A stretch of 64,000 bases of DNA from Curtobacterium flaccumfaciens pv. betae (GTDB lineage Bacteria; Actinomycetota; Actinomycetes; Actinomycetales; Microbacteriaceae): assembly GCF_026241855.1 (NCBI RefSeq), contig NZ_JAPJDC010000001.1, forward strand, positions 1,922,001 through 1,986,000. The letters are read 5' to 3'. Shown here piece after piece: positions 15,905 to 23,994 of this stretch (within the stretch, counting starts at the first letter, position 1; each line of letters opens with the position of its first letter). A program made the translations under genes and the position numbers. The notes under the pieces were generated by a model. The model saw only the letters and a list, made by a program, of their open reading frames with translations. It ran no database searches and was not told the DNA's origin.

Positions 15905-17248
15905 TCAGTCCGCGGGGCGCCGCAGCGTGAGCGGTCCGTCGTGCAGCGGCTCGGTCTGCCAGCTCGTCGTCGTCGATCCCGTGGCGGGGTCGATCCGGAC
16001 GTGCGCCAGGTGCGGGGTCTCGACGAACCGCACGTCGACCAGGACCGTCCCGTCGTCCGCGACGGCACCGCTCGCGGCGAGCGGGCCCTCGATGACCCAC
16101 TCCCCCTGCCCGACCGGCACCGACAGGGAGCCGCCGTCGACGTCGAGCGTGAGCCGCCACCCGTCGCCGTCGCGGGCCAGCGGACCGACGTCGGCGAGGC
16201 CCTGCAGCGGACCACCGTCCACGGCGGGCAGTCCCAGGGAGGCGAGCCGGGCCTCCAGGGCGGATGCCGAGGCTGCGTCGGGCGCGCGATCGACGGCGGG
16301 CAGCAGGTGCGCCCAGACCGCGTCGAGGACGGCCTGCATGTCGAGGCTCTGGCCGGTCATCGCGAGCACGACGTCCTGCTCCGGCAGGACCACGCAGAAC
16401 TGCCCGTAGGCGCCGTCGCCGCGGAAGCCGTGACGGGCCATCCAGAACTGGAAGCCGTAGCCCTGGGACCAGTCGGGGTTGGCCTCGTCCGGGTTGGCGA
16501 CCTGCGTGCTGGTCGCCTGCTCGACCCAGTCGGCGTCGAGGATCCGCTCGCCGTCCCAGACGCCGCCCTGCAGGTACAGCTGGCCGAGCTTGGCGACCGC
16601 GTCGGTCGGGGCGTAGCACCCGCTGTACCCGAGTTCCGCGCCGGTGTCGTCGCGGCGCCAGGCGAGGTCGTCGATGCCGAGCGGGTCGAGCAGGTGCGGG
16701 CGGAGCCACGCGACGAGGGAACCGCCGGTCACCCGCCGGACGATCTCGGCGAGGGTGTAGGTGCACGGCTGGTTGTAGGCGAAGACCGTGCCGGGCTCCG
16801 CGTCCGGCGGGAGCAGCAGGAACCCGCGCACGGTGTTCGTCGGGTCGAGGGCCTGGGCGCGGTCGATCGTCTCCTCGCGGTGGCCGCTCGCCATCGCGAG
16901 CAGGTGCCGGACGCGGATGCGGCGGCTGCGTTCGTCCGTGACGTCGGCGTCGAGCTCCGGGAAGTACGACAGCACGGTCGCGTCGAGGTCGATCAGGCCC
17001 GCCCGGACGGCGATGCCGACCCCCGCGGCGGTGAAGCTCTTGCTCAACGAGTAGAGCAGGTGCACGCGGTCGGCGGCGTAGGGCTGCCACCAGCCCTCGG
17101 CCGCCACCTGGCCGTGCCGGAGCAGCATGATGCTGTGCGGCTCCACGTCGGGCGTGGACTCGAGGGCGTCGAGCAGGGCGGTCACGCCGCCGGGATCGAT
17201 GCCGAGGGCGGCGGGGGTGGTCCGGGGGAACGTCGTCATCGTCGTCAC
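15905..17248 (-). CDS. Serine hydrolase of the beta-lactamase/class C family
   Basis: A 447-residue beta-lactamase-fold hydrolase. The nucleophile motif is SLSK (SxxK) in LLYSLSKSFTAAG near residue 70, and a Tyr-containing YNQP lies where the YxN motif is expected. After the catalytic domain (to about residue 330) comes a 110-residue beta-rich C-terminal domain of alternating Asp/Gly and hydrophobics. No export signal is seen, so a cytoplasmic esterase or peptidase is more likely than a penicillin-binding role. The GTG at 17248-17246 follows a TAGAGT -10 box (17261-17256) by 7 nt; an ATG three codons in is the alternative. It converges with the SGNH hydrolase, 28 bp away. Confidence 0.85.
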   Translation of the reverse strand: MTTMTTFPRTTPAALGIDPGGVTALLDALESTPDVEPHSIMLLRHGQVAAEGWWQPYAADRVHLLYSLSKSFTAAGVGIAVRAGLIDLDATVLSYFPELDADVTDERSRRIRVRHLLAMASGHREETIDRAQALDPTNTVRGFLLLPPDAEPGTVFAYNQPCTYTLAEIVRRVTGGSLVAWLRPHLLDPLGIDDLAWRRDDTGAELGYSGCYAPTDAVAKLGQLYLQGGVWDGERILDADWVEQATSTQVANPDEANPDWSQGYGFQFWMARHGFRGDGAYGQFCVVLPEQDVVLAMTGQSLDMQAVLDAVWAHLLPAVDRAPDAASASALEARLASLGLPAVDGGPLQGLADVGPLARDGDGWRLTLDVDGGSLSVPVGQGEWVIEGPLAASGAVADDGTVLVDVRFVETPHLAHVRIDPATGSTTTSWQTEPLHDGPLTLRRPAD

Positions 17249-17281
17249 CCGACCGACTCTACGGTCGGCGGACGACGGGCG

Positions 17282-18514
17282 TCACGCCCCCTGGAACGGG
17301 TTCGTCCAGCGCCACCAGACGCCGGGGTCGTCGATCGTGCGCTCGAGCGCGAGCGGCACCGTGACCGGGTCGTGGTCGGAGATGCGGAACCGGACCTGCC
17401 CGACCCGTTCGCCCTTCGTGCCGAAGGTCACCTGCTGCAGCTTCGCCTTCGCGGTGACGGTGGTCTTGCCCCACACGAGCACCTCGGCCGCCTTCGTCGT
17501 GACCGCGTCGGCCTCGTCCTGCCACGGGGTCGAGAAGGTGCCGAAGGTCTGCCCCTGGTGGGTGAGCGTCACCACCTGGAAGTTGTCCGCCACGGACCGC
17601 AGCAACCGCTGCACGTCGACGTCGAGGGAGTCGTGGTCGACACCGCCGAGCATCACGCCGACGACGGTGACGTCCCTGCCACCGCGCTCGTACGTCGCCG
17701 CGAACAGCAGACAGGCGCCGGCCTCGTCGAGGGTGCCGGTCTTGATCCCCTCGATGCCGTCGAGACCGAGGAGCTTGTTCGAGTTCTCGATCTGCCCCGC
17801 ACCGGGCACGGTCACCTGCTTCGTCCCGACGACCTGCTGCACGACCGGGTTCGCGAGCGCGAGCTGACCGAGCGCCACCAGGTCGGTCGCGGTGGACCGG
17901 TTGTCCGCGTCGAGGCCGGTCGGCTCCTCGATCGTGGTGTCGTCGAGGCCCTGCCGGTCGAGCCACGCGTCCGCGGCACGGTCGTACGCCTCCAGCGACC
18001 CGAACGCCCAGATGGCGAGGGCCCCTGCGTAGTTGTTCGCCGACTTCATCAGCATGACCTGCAGGGTCTGGTACTCGGACAGCTTCAGTCCGGCTGGCAT
18101 CGGCGCGACCTCGCCGTTCACCGCCGCGTACTTGGCGTACAACCCCTGCATCTCCGGGTTGAAGGCGATCGAGGGCCCCGGCTCGCCCCGCTCGAGGGGC
18201 TTCGCGTCGAGGACGACGAGAGCGGTGACGATCTTCGAGATGCTCGCGATCGGCCGGGGCTTCGTGTCGCCGCTGGTGCGGAGGCTCTCCGGGAAGTCGG
18301 TCGCCTCGACCGCCGTGGCACCGTAGCCGGGGAACCGCAGGTCCGGCACGCTCGTCGTGGGTGCCGAGTAGGTGGTGGTGCTCGCGCTCGCGGGGGCGAA
18401 CGGCACGACCGCCGCAGCGACGAGGTAGCCGGCGACGAGGAGCAGGACGGCGACCACCGAGATCGTGACCGGCCTCCGGACGGCGGAGCGGGGGCGGCGG
18501 ACGACTGGTGACAC
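17282..18514 (-). CDS. D-alanyl-D-alanine carboxypeptidase (low-molecular-weight PBP)
   Basis: A 410-residue exported penicillin-binding protein that trims the terminal D-Ala of peptidoglycan pentapeptides. An Arg-rich head is followed by a membrane segment (ISVVAVLLLVAGYLVAAAV, residues 18-36), acting as a signal anchor or signal peptide. The active-site motifs are SISK (Ser91, Lys94), SAN (about 158) and KTG (in GIKTGTLDEAG). A beta-rich C-terminal domain follows. The GTG at 18514-18512 follows a TACGCT box by 8 nt. It sits 33 bp upstream of the serine hydrolase on the same strand, but that gene has its own -10 box. Confidence 0.88.
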   Translation of the reverse strand: MSPVVRRPRSAVRRPVTISVVAVLLLVAGYLVAAAVVPFAPASASTTTYSAPTTSVPDLRFPGYGATAVEATDFPESLRTSGDTKPRPIASISKIVTALVVLDAKPLERGEPGPSIAFNPEMQGLYAKYAAVNGEVAPMPAGLKLSEYQTLQVMLMKSANNYAGALAIWAFGSLEAYDRAADAWLDRQGLDDTTIEEPTGLDADNRSTATDLVALGQLALANPVVQQVVGTKQVTVPGAGQIENSNKLLGLDGIEGIKTGTLDEAGACLLFAATYERGGRDVTVVGVMLGGVDHDSLDVDVQRLLRSVADNFQVVTLTHQGQTFGTFSTPWQDEADAVTTKAAEVLVWGKTTVTAKAKLQQVTFGTKGERVGQVRFRISDHDPVTVPLALERTIDDPGVWWRWTNPFQGA

Positions 18515-18539
18515 GGGACCCGAGCGTACCGGTCCGCTC

Positions 18540-19169
18540 CTAGGCCGAGGCTGCGACGGGCTGGTCGGGCTGGCGTTCCGGAGCCGGGGCCGGGGCCGTG
18601 GCCGTGGCCACTGCGCCGCCGGCCGCGACGACGGGGTCGGCCTCTACGACGGTGCCGGCCGGGTCGGGCCGGGCGAAGGTCAGGCGGCGGGACAGGTACG
18701 CGAACACCGGACCGAGCGCGTTCATCAGCACGACCGACACCCAGGCTGCCCAGGCGTTCCCCGGGTCGAAGCCGAAGCCGCCGAAGCACGTCGCGAAGAA
18801 CGAGGCGAACCCGAGGAACATCCCGGGGACGAGCCCGAACAGCTTCGTCCGACCCGTGTACATCAGGGCGCAGTTCACGACGAGGATGAGCAGCGCCAGC
18901 ACGGTGTTCTGCGCCGCCTGCCCCTCGCCGAACAGGGTGCCGAACCGCTGGTCGAGCAGGACGATGACCAGGCCGAACGCCGACCCGATCGGCATCGCGG
19001 CCGACAGGCGGGTGGCGTTCCGCAGCGTCGGCTTGCCGCCGAGCAGGAACATCCCCGCCCAGCTGATGAAGATCGCCCAGGTCGGCAGGTGCAGGGCGTT
19101 GCCGCCGATGAACGCCGTGGCACCGGCCAGGACGGAGGCGACGATCTCGTGCGGGATCCGTTCACGCAT
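18540..19169 (-). CDS. DUF1097 family membrane protein
   Basis: A 209-residue protein with five or six hydrophobic helices (for example VASVLAGATAFIGGNALHL, LALLILVVNCALMYTG and LVPGMFLGFASFFATCFGG) and a hydrophilic Ala/Pro/Glu-rich tail of 45 residues. The helical part matches the DUF1097 family as I recall it; the function of that family is not established. The ATG at 19169 overlaps the stop of the amidohydrolase by 8 nt, so the two are translationally coupled. The context therefore suggests uptake or export of the amidohydrolase substrate or product, which is inference only. Confidence 0.8.
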   Translation of the reverse strand: MRERIPHEIVASVLAGATAFIGGNALHLPTWAIFISWAGMFLLGGKPTLRNATRLSAAMPIGSAFGLVIVLLDQRFGTLFGEGQAAQNTVLALLILVVNCALMYTGRTKLFGLVPGMFLGFASFFATCFGGFGFDPGNAWAAWVSVVLMNALGPVFAYLSRRLTFARPDPAGTVVEADPVVAAGGAVATATAPAPAPERQPDQPVAASA

Positions 19170-20475
19170 GGCTGAGTTCCTTCGATCGGTTCGTGGTGGG
19201 GCTGGTGGTGAGACGGACGGTCCGGGTGGTCTCGGCGACGACCCGGCCGCGCTTGACGACGAGGGCACGGTCCGGCCGGTCGAGCAGGACGCCGTCCGGG
19301 TCGGTGGTGGAGAGCACGACGAGGTCGGCGGCGGCGCCGGGCCGGATGCCGTGGGTGTCCGCGACGCCGACGACCTCGGCCGCCCCGGTGGTGGCCATGG
19401 CGAGCACCCGTCGCAGGTCGTCCGGGCCGGACAGGTGCCCGGTCTGCGCAAGGAGCAGCCCGACGTCGAGCAGGTCGGCGTTGCCGAACGGGGTGAAGGC
19501 GTTCCGGACGTTGTTCGACGCGTAGGCGCTCGTGACCCCGGCGTCCCAGAGTTCGCGGACCGGCACGACCCCGCGCCGCACGTCGTGGTCGTCGGACCGT
19601 CCCCCGAGGTGCAGGTCGGTCGCGGGCAGCGGCACGACGGCGACCCCGGCGGCAGCGAGGCGGTCGAACAGCACCCGGCGCTCGCCGCGGGGCAGGCTCG
19701 CGATCGAGGTCACGTGGCCGAGCGCCACCCGTCCCTGCAGCCCGCGGGCGGTCACGCGGTCGGCGATGTGCCCGGCGAGGGCGTACCGCGGGTCGGAGGT
19801 GTCGTCGGCGAAGTCGGCGTGCAGGTCGGCCGGCACCCCGAACTCCTCGGCGAGGTCCAGGACCGTCTCGACGTGCTCGTGGCAGGCGGCCAGGGTGTGC
19901 TCGTTGTAGGTGCATCCCCCGATGACGTCCGCCCCCGCGGCGAGCGCCTGACGGAGCAGCGCGAGGGTGCCCGGTGCCTTGGCGATGCCCTCCTGGGGGA
20001 ACGCGACGATCTGCAGGTCGAGGGCGTCCCGGTACTCGTCGCGCAGGTCGAGCAGCACCTCGACGCCGGTGAGCCCGACGATCGGGTCGACGTCGGGGTG
20101 TGCGCGGACGAGCGTCGTGCCGTTCGTGATGGCCTGGTCGAGCAGGGTGCGGGCGCGGTCGCGGACGGTGGCGTGGGTGAAGCCGCGCTTGAGCTCCCCC
20201 GTGACGGCGATGGCGCCGGCGAGGGTGCCGTCGGGGTTCGGGCGTTCCCGGTCGAGCAGGGCCTTGTCGACGTGCAGGTGTGCCTCGATGAGCCCGGGGA
20301 TGACCACACGCCCGGCGCAGTCGACCACGCGGGTGGGAGTAGCACCGGTGTCGGTGCCGTGCGCCGAGCCCGAACCGGGCAGCGCGTCGGTCACGCTGAC
20401 GATCACGCCGTCGGCGATCGCGACGTCGACGGATCGGCCGTCGGTCAGCCGTGCGTTGGTGAGGACCAGGTCCAC
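19162..20475 (-). CDS. Amidohydrolase, cytosine-deaminase-like branch, with altered catalytic positions
   Basis: A 437-residue metal-dependent hydrolase. The beta-sandwich N terminus (LVLTNARLTDG) leads to the metal motif HLH (His66, His68) followed by VDKALLDRERP. His219 lies in ADLHADFADD and His254 in LGHVTS. Compared from memory with E. coli cytosine deaminase, the HCDE motif is HADF here (Glu to Phe222), and the Asp ligand region reads ASNNVRN (Asn321 in place of Asp). Ordinary cytosine deaminase activity is therefore doubtful. The GTG at 20475-20473 has GGAAGAGGG about 6 nt upstream; a Met 15 codons earlier is the alternative. It is translationally coupled to the DUF1097 gene and divergent from the FadR-type regulator. 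Confidence 0.85.
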   Translation of the reverse strand: MDLVLTNARLTDGRSVDVAIADGVIVSVTDALPGSGSAHGTDTGATPTRVVDCAGRVVIPGLIEAHLHVDKALLDRERPNPDGTLAGAIAVTGELKRGFTHATVRDRARTLLDQAITNGTTLVRAHPDVDPIVGLTGVEVLLDLRDEYRDALDLQIVAFPQEGIAKAPGTLALLRQALAAGADVIGGCTYNEHTLAACHEHVETVLDLAEEFGVPADLHADFADDTSDPRYALAGHIADRVTARGLQGRVALGHVTSIASLPRGERRVLFDRLAAAGVAVVPLPATDLHLGGRSDDHDVRRGVVPVRELWDAGVTSAYASNNVRNAFTPFGNADLLDVGLLLAQTGHLSGPDDLRRVLAMATTGAAEVVGVADTHGIRPGAAADLVVLSTTDPDGVLLDRPDRALVVKRGRVVAETTRTVRLTTSPTTNRSKELSHA

Positions 20476-20572
20476 GTCGAACCCTCTTCCGGTCGGTGCG
20501 GGTGGGACGTGCTCCACCATTCGCCCGCCGTGTTTCGGGTTCCGACGCCGCGTGTGACGGCCGTGCAAAAGA

Positions 20573-20583
20573 TGGTCGTACCA
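20573..20583. promoter_or_regulatory. FadR-type operator-like palindrome TGGTCGTACCA
   Basis: A perfect TGGT-N3-ACCA palindrome lies between the divergent amidohydrolase and regulator genes, 26 bp upstream of the regulator's TACGGT -10 box. The FadR subfamily of GntR regulators commonly binds TGGTNNNACCA, so autoregulation and control of both arms of the cluster is a direct prediction. Confidence 0.65.
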
Positions 20584-20608
20584 ATGAACCAAGCAGACCA
20601 ACCGGCCC

Positions 20609-20614
20609 TACGGT
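20609..20614 (+). promoter_or_regulatory. -10 box of a leaderless promoter for the FadR-type regulator
   Basis: TACGGT is followed by 7 nt and then the ATG at 20622. No ribosome-binding site precedes the start, as expected for a leaderless message. Confidence 0.5.
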
Positions 20615-20621
20615 CGAGGGC

Positions 20622-21299
20622 ATGCACCGTGGACGGACCCTGAGCGCGGCGACCGCCGCCCACCTCGGCACGCTCGTGCTCGACGACCTGCAGCCCGGCG
20701 ACAAGCTGCCGCCGGAACGCACCCTCGCCGAGGACCTCGCCGTGTCCCGCACGACCATCCGCGAGGCGCTGCAGGAACTCGAGCGCCGTCGCCTGGTCTC
20801 CCGGACCCCCGGCCGTGGCACCGTCGTGCTGCCGCGACCGGAGGAGGCGTCCGCCCTGCTCGACCACCACCGCGACGACCTGGACCACCGGGCCGAGCAC
20901 GTCGCCGAGTTCCGGACCGTCGTCGAGCCGCAGGTCGCCGGACTGGCGGCGGCGCGGGCTGGCGAGGCCGACCTGCTGACCCTGGAACGCATCCTCGCCG
21001 CGACGCACGCTGGTCTGAGCCCGGAGGAGTCGCTCGCCCAGGACGTCGCCTTCCACGTGCAGGTCGCCCGCACCTCGGGCAACCCCCTGCTCGTGTCGTT
21101 GTGCGAGCTCAGCAGCGGTTGGGTGCAGGACGTGCGCGCCCGCTCGCACAGCACCAGCGAGGGGCGCCGGTCGTCGTTCGAGTGGCACGAGCGGATCCTC
21201 GGGCGGATCCGGGAGCACGACGTCGAGGGCGCGACACGGGCGATGGCCGACCACCTCGCCGACGTGGCCCACCTGGTCGAACGGAGGACGGACCGATGA
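20622..21299 (+). CDS. GntR-family regulator, FadR subfamily
   Basis: A 225-residue repressor or activator. The N-terminal winged helix-turn-helix (LQPGDKLPPERTLAEDLAVS, then TTIREALQELERRRLV) spans residues 20-70. An all-helical FadR C-terminal ligand domain (FCD) follows, with metal-site-like FHVQVART and MADHLADVAHL histidines. Ligands of this subfamily are usually small organic acids. The ATG at 20622 follows a TACGGT box by 7 nt. The stop overlaps the start of the acetamidase gene (ATGA), so it is the first gene of that operon. The palindrome at 20573-20583 is the likely operator. Confidence 0.9.
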   Translation: MHRGRTLSAATAAHLGTLVLDDLQPGDKLPPERTLAEDLAVSRTTIREALQELERRRLVSRTPGRGTVVLPRPEEASALLDHHRDDLDHRAEHVAEFRTVVEPQVAGLAAARAGEADLLTLERILAATHAGLSPEESLAQDVAFHVQVARTSGNPLLVSLCELSSGWVQDVRARSHSTSEGRRSSFEWHERILGRIREHDVEGATRAMADHLADVAHLVERRTDR

Positions 21300-22408
21300 C
21301 CACCGCACACGAGACCACCGCCCCGGCGGTGGCGACCCTGCAGCCCGGCGCCGGACCCGTCCGCGGCGACCACTTCCTGCCCGTCGACCCGGAGACCGTC
21401 CTGTGGGGTCGCCTGCCGGGCGAGGGCGACACCCCGGCCCTGACCATCGCCCCCGGCGAGTCGGTCACCATCGACACGGTCAGCCACGAGGGGATCCTCC
21501 CCGACCAGGGCAGCGACCCCGTTGCCTGGTTCGGCGACCACGGCGTCGCACCGGAGCACGTCCTCGCCGACGCGGTCGCGATCGCCCGCTCCGGCCACCG
21601 CGACCCCGCGGCGGACGGTCCACACGTGGTGTCCGGGCCGATCGCGGTGCGCGGTGCCCGTCCCGGGGACGTGCTCACCATGACGGTCCTCGAGACCCTG
21701 CCCCGGGTGCACTACGGCGTCGTGTCGAACCGGCACGGCCGCGGTGCCCTGCACGGTGAGTTCCCGGTCGACGGCACGACGGTGAGCGTCTTCGCCGACG
21801 TCGTGGACACCGACCTGGGCCGGCGGGGCCGCATCCCGCTCACCGCCGCCCGCGACCGCTTCGCGCACTTCCCCCTCGCCCCGTTCCTCGGGATCATGGG
21901 CGTCGCCACCCCCGGGGAGCGGCTGCACTCCGTCCCGCCCGGTCGCCACGGCGGCAACATCGACGTCAACCTGTTGCAGGCCGGCTCGCAGCTGCACCTG
22001 CCGGTGCTCGTCCCCGGCGCGCTCGCCCACGTCGGTGACCCGCACTTCGCCCAGGGCGACGGCGAGGTGGCGCTCACCGCGATGGAGGCCTCGCTCCGCG
22101 CCACGATCCGCTTCGACCTGACCCCGGCCGCCGAGGCGACCGCGCGGTTCGGGGACCTGGTCTGGCCCGTCGCCGAGACGCAGGAGTTCCTCGTGCCCAC
22201 CGGCATGGACCCCGACCTCGACGAGGCCGTCCGGCAGTGCGTCCGGCACGCCGTCGCGATCCTCGGCGCGCGCTGGGGCATGGAACGCCACCTGGCGTAC
22301 GCGTACCTGTCCGCGGCGACCGACTTCAACATCTCGCAGGTGGTGGACCTGGTCACCGGTGTCCACGCCCGCATCCGCAAGGCCGACTTCGAGGAGCCCG
22401 TCCGATGA
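21296..22408 (+). CDS. Acetamidase/formamidase family protein
   Basis: A 370-residue member of the FmdA/AmdA family, which hydrolyses short aliphatic amides such as formamide or acetamide to the acid and ammonia. Family-like segments are VSHEGILPDQGSDPVAWF near residue 63, GDVLTMTVL, the glycine-rich APFLGIMGVATPGERLHSV, and GGNIDVNLLQAGSQLHLPV, which carries acidic residues likely to bind metal. GDPHFAQGDGEVALTAME follows. It overlaps the regulator upstream and the AtzH-amidase gene downstream by ATGA, so the three genes form one translationally coupled operon. Confidence 0.88.
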   Translation: MTTAHETTAPAVATLQPGAGPVRGDHFLPVDPETVLWGRLPGEGDTPALTIAPGESVTIDTVSHEGILPDQGSDPVAWFGDHGVAPEHVLADAVAIARSGHRDPAADGPHVVSGPIAVRGARPGDVLTMTVLETLPRVHYGVVSNRHGRGALHGEFPVDGTTVSVFADVVDTDLGRRGRIPLTAARDRFAHFPLAPFLGIMGVATPGERLHSVPPGRHGGNIDVNLLQAGSQLHLPVLVPGALAHVGDPHFAQGDGEVALTAMEASLRATIRFDLTPAAEATARFGDLVWPVAETQEFLVPTGMDPDLDEAVRQCVRHAVAILGARWGMERHLAYAYLSAATDFNISQVVDLVTGVHARIRKADFEEPVR

Positions 22409-23994
22409 CAACGTCCGCCACGTCGACGGCCCCCGACGGACTGCTCGAGGCGCTCGACGCCTACGAGACCGCCCTGCTGGCGAACGACCTCGACGCCCTC
22501 GACGCCGCCTTCGTCGACTCCCCCGGCACGATGCGCGGCGACGACCGTGGCCTGCTCGTCGGGCACGACGCGATCAGCGCGTTCCGCGGGGCGCGGGGTG
22601 GGGTCGCCACCCGGTCGCTGACGCACGTCGAGGTCCGCCCCCTGACCGAGGACCGCGCCCTCGTCGTGTCGGTGTCCCGGTTCGCCGCGGGTGGGCAGGG
22701 CCTCCAGACCCAGCTCTGGTGCCGCGACGGCGGCACCGGCTGGCGCATCGAAGCGGCCCACGTCACCGGCCGCCCGAAGGCCGTCGACACCACCGTCTGG
22801 CGGGCCGTCGGCGACCCGCTCGTCGCCCCCACCGCCTCCGGATCGCTCGACGGCCTGACCGTCGCCGTCAAGGACCTCTACGCCGTCCCCGGCCAGCCGG
22901 TCGGCGCGGGCAACCCGACGTACCTGCGCGAAGCACCGGTCGAGACCGCGCCCGCCGCAGCGGTCGCCGCGCTCCTCGCCGCCGGTGCCTCGATCCGCGG
23001 GATCGCGCGCACCGACGAGTTCGCGTACAACCTGACGGGCCGGAACGCGCACCACGGCACGCCGCCGAACAGCGCGGCTCCCACCCGACTGCCTGGAGGC
23101 TCGTCCAGCGGATCCGCATCGGCCGTCGGCCTCGGCACGGCCGAGATCGGGATCGGCACGGACACCGCGGGATCGGTCCGGGTCCCCGCCTCGTACCAAG
23201 GGCTCTGGGGCCTCCGGACGACCCACGGCACGGTGTCCCGCGACGGGCTGCTCCCGCTCGCGCCGTCGTTCGACACCGTCGGGTGGCTCACGCGGAGCCG
23301 CGTGGTGCTGCTCGCCGCCCTCGACGCCACCGTCCCGCCGCCGTCGGCGCCGGGCGGGGCACTCGATGCGACCGTGCTCGTCGTCCCCGAGGAACTCGTC
23401 GCACTCGTCGAACCGGCCGTCGCCCGGGCCTTCGCCGCCTTCGTCGAAGCACTCGACGAACCCGTCGCGACCGTCCGACTGCGCGACCTCGGCATCCCGG
23501 ACCCCGCAGCGCTGCAGGAGCAGATGCGGCTCGTCCAGGCCGCCGAGGCCCTCGCCGCCCACGGCCCCTGGATCGACGCGCACCCCGGCGCCCTGAGCAC
23601 CGTCGTCGGTGACCGGTTCCGCGTGGCACGCGCGAACGACCCCGACGCGACCGCGGACGCCGTGGCACGTCTCGACGAGGTCCGTGCGACGATCCGCAGT
23701 GCCCTGGACGGTCGGACCCTGCTGTTCCCGACCGTCCCCGGACCCGCACCCCTGCTCCACGCGGACACCGCGGCGCTCGAGCGCACCCGCACCGCCACCA
23801 CGGCGATGACCGCGCTCGCGAGCGTCGGTGGGCTGCCCGCGGTGAGCGCACCGGCGCTGACCGTGGACGGCGCGCCCATCGGCGTCTGCCTGGTCGGTGG
23901 GCCGGCCACCGACCGTGCCCTGGTGATCCGCGCCGGGGGCCTGCTGCCCGACCGGGCCGCCCCGGGCCTCCCGACCGTCTCGGTGGTGCGCTAG
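22405..23994 (+). CDS. AtzH-like domain fused to an amidase-signature hydrolase
   Basis: A 529-residue two-domain protein. Residues 1-125 form a SnoaL/NTF2-like domain (LLEALDAYETALLANDLDAL, then TQLWCRDGGTGWRIEAAHVT) of the type called AtzH. Residues 140-529 are an amidase-signature enzyme: the catalytic Lys is in AVKDLYAVPG, and the two serines are in GGSSSGSAS and GTDTAGSVRVPAS. The fusion recalls AtzH and AtzE of cyanuric acid breakdown, which act successively on carboxylated ureas. A ureide or carboxyamide substrate is my inference. The ATG at 22405 overlaps the previous stop. The stop overlaps, tail to tail, the convergent RNA methyltransferase stop. Confidence 0.87.
   Translation: MTTSATSTAPDGLLEALDAYETALLANDLDALDAAFVDSPGTMRGDDRGLLVGHDAISAFRGARGGVATRSLTHVEVRPLTEDRALVVSVSRFAAGGQGLQTQLWCRDGGTGWRIEAAHVTGRPKAVDTTVWRAVGDPLVAPTASGSLDGLTVAVKDLYAVPGQPVGAGNPTYLREAPVETAPAAAVAALLAAGASIRGIARTDEFAYNLTGRNAHHGTPPNSAAPTRLPGGSSSGSASAVGLGTAEIGIGTDTAGSVRVPASYQGLWGLRTTHGTVSRDGLLPLAPSFDTVGWLTRSRVVLLAALDATVPPPSAPGGALDATVLVVPEELVALVEPAVARAFAAFVEALDEPVATVRLRDLGIPDPAALQEQMRLVQAAEALAAHGPWIDAHPGALSTVVGDRFRVARANDPDATADAVARLDEVRATIRSALDGRTLLFPTVPGPAPLLHADTAALERTRTATTAMTALASVGGLPAVSAPALTVDGAPIGVCLVGGPATDRALVIRAGGLLPDRAAPGLPTVSVVR

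Noticed and set aside
18875..22411. 1178-codon open frame on the minus strand across the amide cluster
   Set aside because: It is antisense or out of frame to five genes with clear domain motifs, and its translation is Arg/Gly/Asp-rich low complexity, as expected of a high-GC shadow frame.
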